The notes beneath the pieces are model-generated. The model ran no database searches. It saw only the letters and a list, made by a program, of their open reading frames with translations, and was not told the DNA's origin. Positions 1-10,405 of a DNA stretch of 64,000 nucleotides are shown here, one piece after another. Source of the stretch: Piper betle (lineage: Eukaryota > Streptophyta > Magnoliopsida > Piperales > Piperaceae); assembly GCA_033002965.1 (NCBI GenBank), contig JAURVB010004716.1, forward strand, positions 1 to 64,000, given 5' to 3'. The position numbers and the translations under genes were made by a program. Each line of letters starts with the position of its first letter. The first letter of the stretch is position 1.

Positions 1-1514
1 CTTGATGATTTGATATGAAATCTAATAAAGTACAACAACATCATATCCAAGGATGAAGTGGCAGTTGATCCAGCAAAAGTGGTGGTGGTCATGGAATGAA
101 ACAACTGGAAAATGTCACATAAGTTAGACGTTTTCTTAGACTTGCAAGCTATTATAGGAGATTCATTTAGAATTTCTTCACGATTACAATTCCTCTAAAG
201 TCCTTGACAAAGAAGAATAAGAAATTTACGTGGGATACTAAGTGTGAGAAAAGTTTTCAGACTTTGAAGCGGAGTTTGACTACAGCTCTTATTCGTACAT
301 TGCCACAGGGTGTGGAAAGATTTGCCATCGACAAATGCATCAAATCATGTGTATGAAGCAGGTTTATATGCAACAAGGGAAGGTAATTACATATGCGTCA
401 AGACAGTTGAAAATACAAGAAAAGAACTACCCAACCTATGACTTAGAATTGGGAGACAATGATATTTGCCATAAATGTGTGGTGACACTATCTTTATAAA
501 GCCCAATTCGAGGTATTTATAGATCACAAGAGCCTAAAGTATATCTTCACATAATAAGATTTGAACTTAAGGCATATGAGATGGGTAGAGTTTATAAAAA
601 CTTATGATTTAAAATATTTTTTACAATTCTGGGAAGCTAATATTATAGTGGATGCTCTAAGCTGAAATCCATTGGGGTAATTATCCAATATGATGGCCAA
701 CTCAGTGAAAAATTATATATCATATTATAGAGGTGAATTTGATAAGTTAGCTTAGCTCAATAATGACTAATTTAAGTAGATCTAATGACCTTGTGTATAG
801 AATTAAAGTGGATCAAGTTGAAGGTGAGGAATTGCAATGATTTCTCACAACTCTAGAACATGTCTAAAAGGGAGACAATAGAGAATAGATTCATGGTAGA
901 TTGTGTGTGCCCTCTAATGAGGAATATAATACTGAAGTACCATAAGGAGAACATAACTCTAGGTACACCATCCACCAGGAGTGACAAAAATGGATCAAGA
1001 CATGAAGAGGATGTATTGGTGGTAGATTTGAAGAGATATAAAAATGAATTTATGGCTAAGGGTTTGGTGTGCCAAAAGTGAAATTTAAGCATCAAAGGCC
1101 AGGAGGGCAGCTTCAACCATAGAAAAGTCCTAAATGAAAATGGGGGAACATCACTTGTGATTTTGTAGCTAGATTGCCAATGACCCAAAAGAACCATGAT
1201 GCGATATGAGTGGTAGTCTACCGATTTACAAAATCAGCTCATTCCATTCTTGTGAGGATGATCATGAACATACAATAATTAGTAAAGCTCTATATGTAAA
1301 ACATAATAAGATTACATGGTACCCGTGTCAATTGTATCAAGCAGAGATCCTAGGTTTATTTCCGAGGTTTGAAGGAGTTCGAAGATGCTATGGGTATAGA
1401 ATTGAAGATAAGCACAACTTTTCATCCTCAAACCAATGGACAATTATAAAGGACAATTGAAGTGCTAGAAGCCTTGGTACTAGATTGGCAAGGTAGTTGG
1501 GAAGATAATCCACC
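1..1514 (+). pseudogene. Decayed Ty3/gypsy pol fragment (RNase H to integrase)
   Basis: Remnant of a retrotransposon polyprotein, broken by many stops and shifts. Recognisable pieces in order are the RT/RNase H connection (DPAKV followed by a methionine-rich stretch near 68-101), the RNase H signature GKVITYASRQLK near 380-415 followed by NYPTYDLELG, an integrase core resembling TKSAHSILVRM near 1230, and the integrase tail FHPQTNGQ near 1415-1445. The order matches Ty3/gypsy pol, and the segment parallels the pol of RT1 at about 30.7-32.2 kb, so it is probably the same family. It runs off the left edge. The RT core is not in the window, no LTR of that family is seen next to it, and homology ends near 1514. 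It is non-functional. Confidence 0.85.
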
Positions 1515-2837
1515 AAATGTTGTGATCAGATTGAAGATGGAACTCTAACACCAAAGCACAAATCGTAATTAATCAAGTTTGAATGAGTTCAACTAATCAC
1601 AATTAAATCCAATCGTGAAATATGAAATGATTTAGACTAAATACTTAATAAAAATTTGAGCATAAATCTAACAAATTAACAATTGATCTATTAAGAAATT
1701 TGTAATTGAACTTATGTTTTGGCTAACTTATCAAACTATATATAAGAATGAGAAATGAGTAAGAAACACAAATAGTGGACACAAATTTTTGAATAGGTTC
1801 AAAACATTTAACTCGTCTCTTCTATCCCACCGTATTCGATAATTGGGTAGATCTTTTATGCTTCACTTTAGCCAAGCTAATTGTTACAAACAAAGGCATT
1901 ATAAATACTTGTTATTTACCAAGTTCCACTCGAACCTAATTTCACAAGCTACCCATTTGTCTTTCACCAAGTTCACACTTGAGATGGCCACAAGCTACCC
2001 ACTCATCTCCCAAACTAAGTCTAGGACCACTTGAACACCCCAACTATTCACAATCGAAGACACTAGCACTACTCCCACAAGGAGCACAACACGCGGCCAC
2101 TAGTACAAGCATATACGTTTTCCAAATTCACCTATCACAATCGATTGTTTTACAAATAATCTCACAAGATCAATAATACCTTTTTGAAAGATATCACTCA
2201 AAAGATTTGAATACAATCATTCATTGCAGCACACTCTCTTCAATTCAAAATTTGAGAAGTTGGCAAATGCCACTTTAACAAAGCATGCCCAATCTAGAAT
2301 ACCAATTCTCCAACTTTCTTCCTTTCATTCTCTTGATTTTCATGTTGAAACTCTAACCTCAAAACATAGGCCAAGCTCCATATTTATATCCAAATAAGTC
2401 CATAAGTTTTCAACCAACACCCAACCACTTGAGTAATTAATACCGATGCTCCTCCAAACTCCAGCACTAATTTCCCTCTCAAATTCAACTTCAGATATGT
2501 TGAAAGCTTTAGGCTCCACTTAGACTTTCCTCCTCTTAGAAATTTTGGTCTTCAAAGTTCCACCAAAGTCTAGCATTTGCTAAGGTCAAAGTCGAAGGCT
2601 ATAAGACTTCAAGTCCGAGATCAACTCCAATGTTCAAAAGCTTTATGTCCACAACTTATGTCTGCAATAACATCTCCAAGTTCAAAACTAATCCAAAATG
2701 TCACAACATTCCAAATTAATCTAATCATGATCCAACTTGATTTATCGTTCTCTAATTCATCCAAGGCATATCTTAGGGCAAACTTCATGATTCATGTTTC
2801 ATCATCAAAATTCAAAATAAAGTCCAAGACTGAACAA
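1515..2837. other. AT-rich spacer, no assignable gene
   Basis: I see no conserved domain, PBS or clear LTR boundary here. Open frames at 1843-2176 and 2577-2978 on the plus strand are low-complexity shadows rich in Ser, Gln and Thr. The text resembles LTR or leader sequence of decayed minus-strand elements found further right, but I could not align it convincingly. Confidence 0.5.
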
Positions 2838-2996
2838 GTCTTACAAACACAACCTTTACCCCAGATTTTGCATTTACCATTGTCTCTAAAGGTGACAATT
2901 CCTCTTTCTCAAGCAACAATGCTAAAGAAGATTGAGGGACCCTCGGTCATGTGCTTTGAACAACCACTATCAAGGTAACACAAGATGTGTTCCCCT
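2838..2996 (-). pseudogene. Ty1/copia protease remnant
   Basis: Read on the minus strand, this stretch gives CYLDSGCSKHMTEGPS, which matches the copia protease/gag-pre-integrase signature (usually W-x-LDSGxSxHMT). The DSG catalytic triplet lies at about 2961-2972 and HMT at about 2945-2953. A TFRDNGKCKIWGKG-like run follows, as in copia pol. No zinc knuckle, integrase or RT from the same element could be recognised around it. It is therefore an isolated, decayed scrap, separate from the Ty3-type elements dominating the window. Confidence 0.6.
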
Positions 2997-3087
2997 GGAG
3001 TGATGCGAGAGGCCAACAAGCAAATTTCATTTAGTACTCACTTAAGTGTCCCAAGTTGAACCCTTTCATGAGTCTACACTTGTAGGA

Positions 3088-3297
3088 TGTTAGGCCCTTT
3101 GGGCCCCCACCCAAGCTCCAAAACAAGTGTTGGACCCTTCGAACTCCCAAAAGGGACTTTAAACAACTAAAGGAAGCTCGCAATAGGTATCACAAGCCTC
3201 TCTTAATCCAAAAGCTAGCTCAAAGAATAAGGCTTTCCTATTAGCCTATATACAAGTCACCAACAACCTCTATGACCGATGTGGGATAAACCTAATA
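3088..3297 (-). repeat. TRIM-like LTR
   Basis: On the plus strand this starts TGTTAGGCCC. On the minus strand it opens with TATTAGG followed by CCCACATCGG, a motif very common at the start of plant TRIM/SMART-type LTRs. A purine tract (minus GAAGGGGAGT, plus 3298-3307) sits directly outside it, as expected for the PPT in front of a 3' LTR. A tRNA-Met PBS lies about 150 bp further right, so the internal region would be only about 160 bp. The partner LTR that should begin at 3472 is not obviously the same sequence, so the pairing is uncertain. Confidence 0.5.
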
Positions 3298-3456
3298 ACT
3301 CCCCTTCACACATTGGGCGTGGAATGAAACCATCATCGTCTGACATATTCCCCTTCAATTAGATGGCACCCACCTGGCAAACTCCTCTTCAAATCATTAG
3401 GTGGAACCCATAAAGGAAACAACAACAATCGGCATAGACAACCCCGGCTCAAACTT

Positions 3457-3469
3457 GGCTCTGATACCA
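3457..3469 (-). promoter_or_regulatory. Primer-binding site, initiator-Met tRNA
   Basis: Plus-strand GGCTCTGATACCA is the reverse complement of TGGTATCAGAGCC, the canonical PBS for tRNA-iMet in plant LTR elements. It sits 2 bp from an LTR end (TGTTAGG at 3472), which sets the orientation of that element as minus. Confidence 0.8.
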
Positions 3470-3731
3470 CTTGTTAGGATTTTAACACCCAAAATCCCCA
3501 AACACCATGTTGTGTGTGTTTTGACAAGGCAAACCAATACAAGATAAAAGATAGATGACACACAAATTTAAAGTGGAAAACTTTCCAAATTGAAATAAAA
3601 CCACAACCAAAAACATGAAATGGGTATAAGTACCCCACATTACAAACCATAGACAAAAGGTAGAGAAGGATAAGAAATAAACTACAGTTGGTCTTGTCGA
3701 AGAACCCAAAGTCATGTCTTCTCTTCACAAC

Positions 3732-4145
3732 AAACAATTTCTCTTTCTTCTCTCACATGAACCACCAATGGTGACCCTGTCTATATCTGCAACCTCAATA
3801 ATCTCTAACTGGGATACACATCCAATTGGGAATGCTCAACCTCAATAATCTCCAAATGGGATACACATCCAATTGGGAACACTTAACCTAACCTTAATAA
3901 TCTCCAACTGGGATACACATCCAATTGGGAACACTCAACCTCTAAACAATTTCTCTTTCTTCTCTCACATGCACCACCAATGGTGACGCTGTCTATATCT
4001 GTAACCTCAATAATCTCTAACTGGGATACACATCTAATTGGGAATGCTCAACCTCAATAATCTCCAAATGGGATACACATCCAATTGGGATCACTCAACC
4101 TAACCTAAATAATCTCTAACTAGGATACACATCCAATTGGGACCA
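3732..4145. repeat. Two-tier tandem array (about 47-53 bp inside 212 bp)
   Basis: A unit of about 47-53 bp (core GGGATACACATCCAATTGGG) recurs six times between 3790 and 4145. These are grouped into two higher-order copies starting at 3732 and 3944 (period 212), each introduced by CAATTTCTCTTTCTTCTCTC. Copies are highly similar, so the amplification is younger than the surrounding decay. Confidence 0.85.
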
Positions 4146-4282
4146 ATTAGAAACACTCTCAACCTCTAATTGAAACACACTCCAATTAGGAATACGCATC
4201 GGACAAAGCCGATACACACATCGGACAAAGTAAGTACACCATGAGGAGAAGCTACCATGAGGAAAGGCTACAATGAGGAGAA

Positions 4283-4312
4283 GCTCTCCCTCCTCTAAGA
4301 GAGAGGGAGAGC
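4283..4312. repeat. GA/CT-rich hairpin
   Basis: Arms GCTCTCCCTCCTCT and GAGAGAGGGAGAGC surround a two-base centre (AA) with one mismatch. It probably forms part of the pyrimidine-rich leader of the host LTR. Confidence 0.6.
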
Positions 4313-4402
4313 CTCACTGTAAAACTTCACAGTGAAGCATACAATGATATACTCAATTTAGTTGTACTCTCTTCTGTTCTACTTCACTCACAATACAACT
4401 AC

Positions 4403-4433
<31 letters not shown>
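4403..4433. repeat. AT dinucleotide microsatellite
   Basis: An almost pure (AT)n run interrupted once by ACAT. Confidence 0.9.
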
Positions 4434-4520
4434 GGAAAAAAAACCAACCTCGTAGATATGAAGAGCCACACACTAAATACTCATCGTCTTAAATAATTCT
4501 TCTCGAATTCCTTGTACCTC

Positions 4521-5107
4521 TTAGAATAACTCCATGTCTTTATTATTCCCTATGTAGTTGCATGTCTTCTCACATCCATCGTATGATGAGGGACCCAACA
4601 TAGGAGAAGTGACCATCCTTCCATAAGAATAGCATGTTGGTGAAGCTTTTGTAGGTGCCTTGGAGTAACTGTCGTTGTGAAGGAGTCCATTATTGAGCTT
4701 TCCATGATTTTTGTCCTCCTTCAAGAAATGGTGGAGAAGCCTCCTGTCTTTCATTTTTTGCTTTCCAGGTCCTTTTCCAACCTTGTGTCCCTTCCTTTTG
4801 GAGGGAGGCCAATTGGTTATCCATTCTTGCCATCCTATGTGCTAGTGACTCTTTATCCAACGTCACCTTCTTGATGTTCTCTTTTAGTTGCAGTTCTTCT
4901 CAGTCACCTTTAGAGATTGGTTATCCATTCTTGCCATCCTATATGCTAGTGACTCTTTCTCCAACGTCACCTTCTCGATGTTCTCTTTTAGTTGCAGTTC
5001 CTCTCAGTCACCTTTAGAGATCCCTCATATAGAGCTTCAAACCTTTTGGAACTCCTCAAATTCTTCCCTTGCGTAGCTTGAAAGTGAAGTGTTCATCTGG
5101 ATAACCA
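4521..5107 (-). pseudogene. Internal region of a minus-strand LTR element, gag-like position
   Basis: This lies just downstream (minus strand) of a PBS at 5108-5120, where gag should be. A 77-codon minus frame (4521-4754) starting MKDRRLLHHFLKEDKNH is the longest. It is Lys/Ser rich with scattered Cys but no CCHC knuckle I can recognise. A 104-bp tandem duplication (4812-5019) is not a multiple of three and would break any frame. It is probably decayed gag or leader sequence, and no function is assignable. Confidence 0.4.
4812..5019. repeat. 104-bp tandem duplication
   Basis: Two consecutive copies start at 4812 and 4916 (ATTGGTTATCCATTCTTGCC in both) with few differences. The tail CAGTCACCTTTAGAGAT recurs at each junction. 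Confidence 0.85.
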
Positions 5108-5120
5108 AGCTCTAATACCA
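5108..5120 (-). promoter_or_regulatory. Degenerate tRNA-Met primer-binding site
   Basis: Plus-strand AGCTCTAATACCA equals GGCTCTGATACCA with two substitutions. It lies 2 bp before an LTR end at 5123, again giving a minus-strand element. Confidence 0.65.
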
Positions 5121-5122
5121 AT

Positions 5123-5851
5123 TGAAGGGACTATGTGGGAGAGAACTAAAATAACGAATCAAATGGTTAGATCTACACAAACTTAGACACTTTGAAATTT
5201 CACAAGAATAAACACTAAGCAGAAATGATTTAAGCACAAATAAGATAAAACACAAGTAACTACAAATAGATGATGATCAAGGCAATCAAAATAATAACTG
5301 AGTGTGGCCGATTAGAACTAGTTCAAACTCATGAAAATACTTGCTTTGGCAAATTAATCAATCCACGCTTGTCTCTAGGTGACCTTGACCTTGTTCACTT
5401 AGTTCTCTAAAGTGAACAAGTTAAACACAAGAGAACTAAGTGAAGTGTGCAAAAATGTAAACCAAATAAGAACAAACACACAAGGAGGGAAGGGAGAACA
5501 AAGAAAAACATGAGAATTTTTAAGAGATTCAGAACTCCTACTCCTCTCTTGAATCCCATCAAATCCTTTAAATAGCTTCACTGTGGTAACCAACTTCTGC
5601 ACTTACAAACAACCACGAACCCTCTTTCATAAGAACCAAGTGCCAAAGAATCTTGCAACCTACAAGCCTTCTTTCTCAATCACCCACCACGTGCCAAGGA
5701 TTCATGAAACCAACTCTGAACAACCTAGGAGTACCACCACTTGCAGCTAATCCCTCCTTATCATGCCAACACCTTGAGCCAAACGAGTCTTCTATGCTAG
5801 CACCTTTTTTCTTAGGCCAAGTGTTCACAGACACTTCGAACATCTTAAAAA
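5123..5851 (-). repeat. LTR copy 1, first part (split by a same-family LTR)
   Basis: Starts TGAAGGGACTATG beside the PBS. It is about 75-80% similar by eye to the segment beginning at 5852 (shared landmarks: CTTGTTCACTTAGTT, GTGCAAAAA, ACACCTTGAGCCAAA). The copy stops at GAACATCTTAAAAA and seems to resume at about 7545, where sequence matching the missing part of copy 2 appears. Confidence 0.6.
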
Positions 5852-7544
5852 TGAAGCTGTCTCTATGGGAGAGTGCTAACTAAGATTACTAAACGAACAA
5901 GTTAAATCCACACAATACTTAGACCATGATAACATCACAAGATTGGCCAAATAGTGGAGACGATTTAACACAATTAAGTAAATCCAATGAGCACAATTGT
6001 AAGATAATCAAGGAAAATAAGTAGCTCAAATGAGTGTGGTGTGTGAAGCAATGCAAGCTCAAATTCACAAAGATACTTGTTCTGGTGAATTAATCAAACT
6101 ATATAAATTTCTAAGTGACCTTAGCCTTGTTCACTTAGTTTTCCAAAGTGATCAAGTAAAACATAAGAGAATTAAGTGAAGCGTGCAAAAAAGTGAATCA
6201 AAATAAAAATAAGTACACAAAGAGAGAAGAGAAGAGAGGAGATACAAAAGATTTTTAAGAGGTTTGGAACTTCTACTCCTCTCTTGTAGCCAACCAAGTC
6301 ATTTGGTTTGGTAGGTCATCTTAGCTTCACTAAGACATCCAACTAGTACTACTCACGAGCAACTTATAAGGAGTTCTTCACAAACACCCACTAAGTGCCA
6401 AGGAAGTTTGCATTCCTAGCACCCTTGGTACCTCCAATAAGCCTTCCTTCTTAAGCACCAAGTCTAAAGGATCCTTGCAACCCACAAGCCACCCTTCTAA
6501 AGCACCCACTAAATGTCAATGAGAATTGTAACCAACAAACCTCATTCACAAACACTAAGTGCCAAGGAATCTTGCAACCAGATCCTAACACCTTAGGAGC
6601 AACTGTCACTTGAAGCTAGCTTTCCCTTACAATCCTGACACCTTGAGCCAAAAGAGTCTTCAATCCAAATACCCTCTTTATCTAGGCCAATTGTTTACAC
6701 ACACTCCCAACACTTTGGGAGTTTACAAATCAAGCTCACATGCTTAAGCCTCTTGCCTCACAACAACCCTCTTTCTGGATTACAACAATCAACGCACTAG
6801 GAATACACGCTAAAAGGTAAAGCCAATTCTAACACAAATTTGGACTTCCAAGAGGACTAAGAGAGTTCTAAGGGTTCATTAGTAATATTGGGGTGTCAAG
6901 GTGTGTCCCTTCCCAAGGCCTTATTTATAGCATTAGAACTTCCTTTCCAAAATAGTAGCTGTTAGAGAGTTTGCAATGTTATCATCAAAATATGCTTCTA
7001 CATTTCTATTAAGACCTTTTGATGAAGACAACGCCAATTTGTTGTGAACTCTCTAGGTTGTTGGCGCCAATCTATTATGAAGCATTCTTTGAGCTTACCT
7101 TTAAGATCATTAACTCTTCAAGCCATCAAGCTCTAGCCTTTGGGTCCTTCCATCTTCATTGCTCTAAATCTATACAAATGTTAGTCCAAACACAATGTAA
7201 GATGTCATGTCATGGAATGTTTATGCCATGATGAATATGAAACCTATGGCTAATAAAAGATTGACATCCAAGAATTAGTTTGTTATTTTCATTAATTGAT
7301 TACAATTTTAACCCCATGAGATGACTATATTCTAAAAATTCATATCTCCCATACATATAAGCACACTCCTCTAAACATGTACTCATTACAACACATTCAC
7401 CCTCCACTTTAGTCATCTTAAAAAGTAATTCATTAAATGGAAAAAAGTTACATAAACATATCTAGCACTCATCATCTCTTCTCCATATGCATGCATCCTT
7501 CATACCTATTATACATAAGATGATAATCATCAAAATATGGACCA
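5852..7544 (-). repeat. LTR copy 2, apparently inserted in copy 1
   Basis: Begins TGAAGCTGTCTC and repeats the copy 1 layout. It continues through GGGAGTTTACAAATCAAGCT and a minus-strand TATA-like box (plus CTTATTTATAGC near 6922-6935). The right boundary is not resolved. Sequence from about 6960 to 7540 has no match elsewhere in the window that I could see. A short plus frame at 7019-7231 is not credible. Confidence 0.5.
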
Positions 7545-8290
7545 AATAGGAAGTTTACAAAATAGGCTCTAATTACTTAAGCCTTGTCTCACATACAACC
7601 TCTCTTCAGATTTATACAATAAAAGCTAAAGGATTACAAGCAAGGTGGTGTAGCAACTCCCAAACACAAAGCTTGAGCATTTAGGAGGCCCAAGAGAGTT
7701 GTAGGGGTCTATGGGTGTCATTATTGTTTTAAACACATACCCCAAGGGTCTATTTATAACCTTTGCAGTCCTTTCCCAAAATAGTATCCATTAGGCTTTT
7801 AATCCTTCAAGTTTATTTTTCCAATGGCTTGTTTTGATAACTTTTAAATGATGGGCTGCCGAACAACCTGTCGAAGTACCTGTTGATCGTCCATAACACA
7901 CATAGTTGCTTTAGCTGAGAAGTTCGGTCCTTGGTTGCCAATGACTCTTCCAAATATCCACTAATGCTTCTTGCAAGTATCGCCCAAACTTTTGTATTTT
8001 ACTGATTTAGATTTCAACTATCAAAGCTTTCCTAAAGTTTCTTTTAGAAACACATTAATCCTTGCACCCGTGGGTTCGGCTAGTGGAAGTCATTCCAAAG
8101 TCTCTGTCGAAGTTTTCCACATAAGCCCTAGGTTTTAACTTCTTACCTAGCGGCTACCGAAAACTCAACCTTAGTGTCCGCCAAACTTTCCTTTGCAAGC
8201 TTTAGGGTTAAACCACTTGACTTTTGGCTGCCAAAGTGTCTGCTGAAGGGGCTACCGAACTTCTTAGGCTTCTTCTCCAACCTTTGAGTC
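7545..8290 (-). repeat. LTR copy 1, resumed part
   Basis: GGAAGTTTACAAAATAGGCT near 7551 onward parallels copy 2 from about 6718, including the AAGAGAGTT block and a minus-strand TATA-like box (plus GTCTATTTATAACC near 7748-7761). Downstream (7850-8280) is a GC-richer stretch with repeated GGCTACCGAA/GGCTGCCGAA motifs and no protein similarity. Confidence 0.45.
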
Positions 8291-9608
8291 TTGATGATAT
8301 GAATCCAAATCATTGTGCATAGAGTCTTAAGAGGTGCCTAGAGAGTTTGCAAGTTTTCTCGCTAAAACAAGGCTGAACAAAACTAATGCACGGTGAAGTG
8401 TGTCATGTTCATATAAATGAATAAGCCAAATAATGCAAATAAATCATCTAAACATGCACGGCATGCAAGTGAGGAAAAACTCTAATATCGGGTATAATAT
8501 GTACATTCCATCAATAAATGCCTAAAAATAAGTATATCAGCAATACTAATAATCTACAACTCATTAAATAAATAAATATGACCCCACATGGATGAGCGTT
8601 TAAATAAATAAAATTATCAAAAACTTAATTGTGCATGAATTCAGTAATTAAAATAAATAAATAATAACACCCTAAATTTATAATACATGGTACTAAAATA
8701 CATCTAAATATAGTTATAGCAGTGCCACAAAGACACGTAAAAGAATTACGTCTATACAAATCGTAAACAAATAAAAACAAAATGTAAAACATCAATAAAA
8801 TAATAAATAATGAATTAAACCAATTAATACATAAATAATGAACAAATAAATATAAAAACACTCTAAACTATCTTAAACATGTTATATTGCATGAGAATGC
8901 ATCAAAGGAAACAGGGAGCGGAGAAAATGGCGGAGAAACATGTTAACGAAGGACTTTCTCATGGGAAGAAATGCCGGAATTTTTCCTTTTTATGAAAAAG
9001 CGTACAAGCACATGGGAAAGCCAAGAGGAGTGAATCATAATATTGATACCAAAAATTCTAGTGCCCGAACTCGGTTCGGACCCAACCCGAGTTTAGGTGC
9101 TACGTCAAGGGAAAATTCCATTCTTTGTCGTTTAACATGTATTGCTAACTACAGTCAAGATCTTAGCCACTCAGCCGCTCGCTGCACTTGCAGGTACGCA
9201 TTACCTACTACTTTTTTCATTATTCAGATATGAGTTTAGACTTGTGATACTCTCAGTTTAGTTTATGACTTTTCATGTGTGGAAGGCTGATCGCCTTTCA
9301 AAGACTCTGTAGAGTCAAGATATTAAATTCATCGAGGTGAAGAGCTGGAAACCAACATAAGTGGTAATCCAATCTAGCACTCTTTATTGAGATGGTAAGT
9401 TCTACGTGATGGTATATTGAGTTGTAGAATATCTAACCAGCTATTAATGGAGTTGTGACTTATCTCCTATGAACACACTCATGAAAAACGTAGATACCTT
9501 TGGATGGCCACTAAGTGCTAACTTGATATATACCCGTGCTTATCACACTGGTAATTTTTTTCTGGCATGCTAAGGTCTCAACTACAAGGTACGTAAATCT
9601 CAAGACTA
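8291..9608. other. AT-rich spacer with a small GC-richer island
   Basis: 8470-8880 is simple AT-rich text (many AAATAAATAA runs). The stretch 8890-9240 is more GC-rich, with an open plus frame at 8940-9233 that shows no known motif, and a 7-bp inverted repeat (AACTCGG/CCGAGTT) near 9068-9094. Nothing here can be assigned. Confidence 0.5.
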
Positions 9609-9702
9609 AGTTCACTTGTATTGGTTGGTATGGTGAAGTACCAAATTAGGGGATTAGTTCACTTGTATTGGTTGGGATGGTGAAGTACCAAATTAGGGGA
9701 TG
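9609..9702. repeat. 47-bp tandem duplication
   Basis: Two near-identical 47-bp copies (AGTTCACTTGTATTGGTTGG start) at 9609 and 9656. Confidence 0.9.
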
Positions 9703-10400
9703 GTTCAACTCCGAAATACACTTATCCTTGAAAGAAAATTACACCATAAACTTTGTCGAAATTTTTTTATTTTTAAAACAGGTGGGGTTTGTTAAATTAA
9801 TGTGTTAAAATGACACTTTAAATCTGATATTTGGCCTGCATCAACGTTCATTTAAAAAAGATTCATTGCCTATTTAGGGTGGTCTTTCAACTAACTAGAT
9901 TTAGTCTTTATTTTGATCGTCAGTTTCTATCCATTGGAGCATTAGCCACAATTTACTTCTTTCTCTGTAAGGGGAGTATGAGAATGTGGTTGTGAACAAT
10001 CAGAAAACGTTCTCTTGAGCTTTGGTGAGATTACTTTTTCAAGTATTTTGCTTCTTGTGATTTAATAATTTGGGAAAGGCTTCTTCATCGATGCACTTGT
10101 GGAGAAGTGATTGGCAGTTGACGTGTATCTTGGGAGTAACTTGCCATGTGACTCGCGTTGCTACTTTGAAGTCAATGTTTTTTAGTGTGCCTTGGACGGT
10201 AAACCTTAATATTGTGTTTTATTTTGCAGATTAAAAATTCGTGAAGATGTGTTTTCCAACAATTAAATCATACATACAAAACTAAGCTCGATACTAGCAA
10301 AGGCCATTGGATAGTACCTGCTAAGATATTTTATTTACTTGATAGTAGTGAATGACAAAATCAAATGTTGTGGGGTGCTAAATGCCTTGGCCTAGTAGGT
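9703..10400. other. Spacer left of RT1, no gene seen
   Basis: AT-rich unique-looking DNA. TTTTATTTTGCAG near 10217-10230 resembles a splice acceptor, but no flanking exon-like frame supports a gene. Confidence 0.5.
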
Positions 10401-10405
10401 ATATT

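Larger units (their letters stand above)
3472..4434 (-). repeat. LTR-like segment with tandem array
   Basis: It begins TGTTAGGATTTTAACACCC next to the PBS, so it should be the 5' LTR of a minus-strand element. It contains a two-level tandem array (3732-4145), short TACCATGAGGA-type repeats, a GA/CT hairpin and an AT dinucleotide tract. The right boundary is only a guess at the AT tract. The plus- and minus-strand frames here are not credible proteins. Confidence 0.5.

Noticed and set aside
3790..4145. Tandem array considered as a CRISPR-like array
   Set aside because: Units are contiguous without unique spacers, and the context is plant LTR DNA.
8625..8861. Minus frame resembling a membrane protein
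   Set aside because: Low-complexity AT-rich DNA; Phe/Leu/Ile richness comes from AAATAA repeats.
9180..10235. Splice-like TTGCAG|GTACG and TTTTGCAG signals suggesting a host gene
   Set aside because: No exon-sized frames with coherent codon use or domains on either side; single consensus matches occur by chance.
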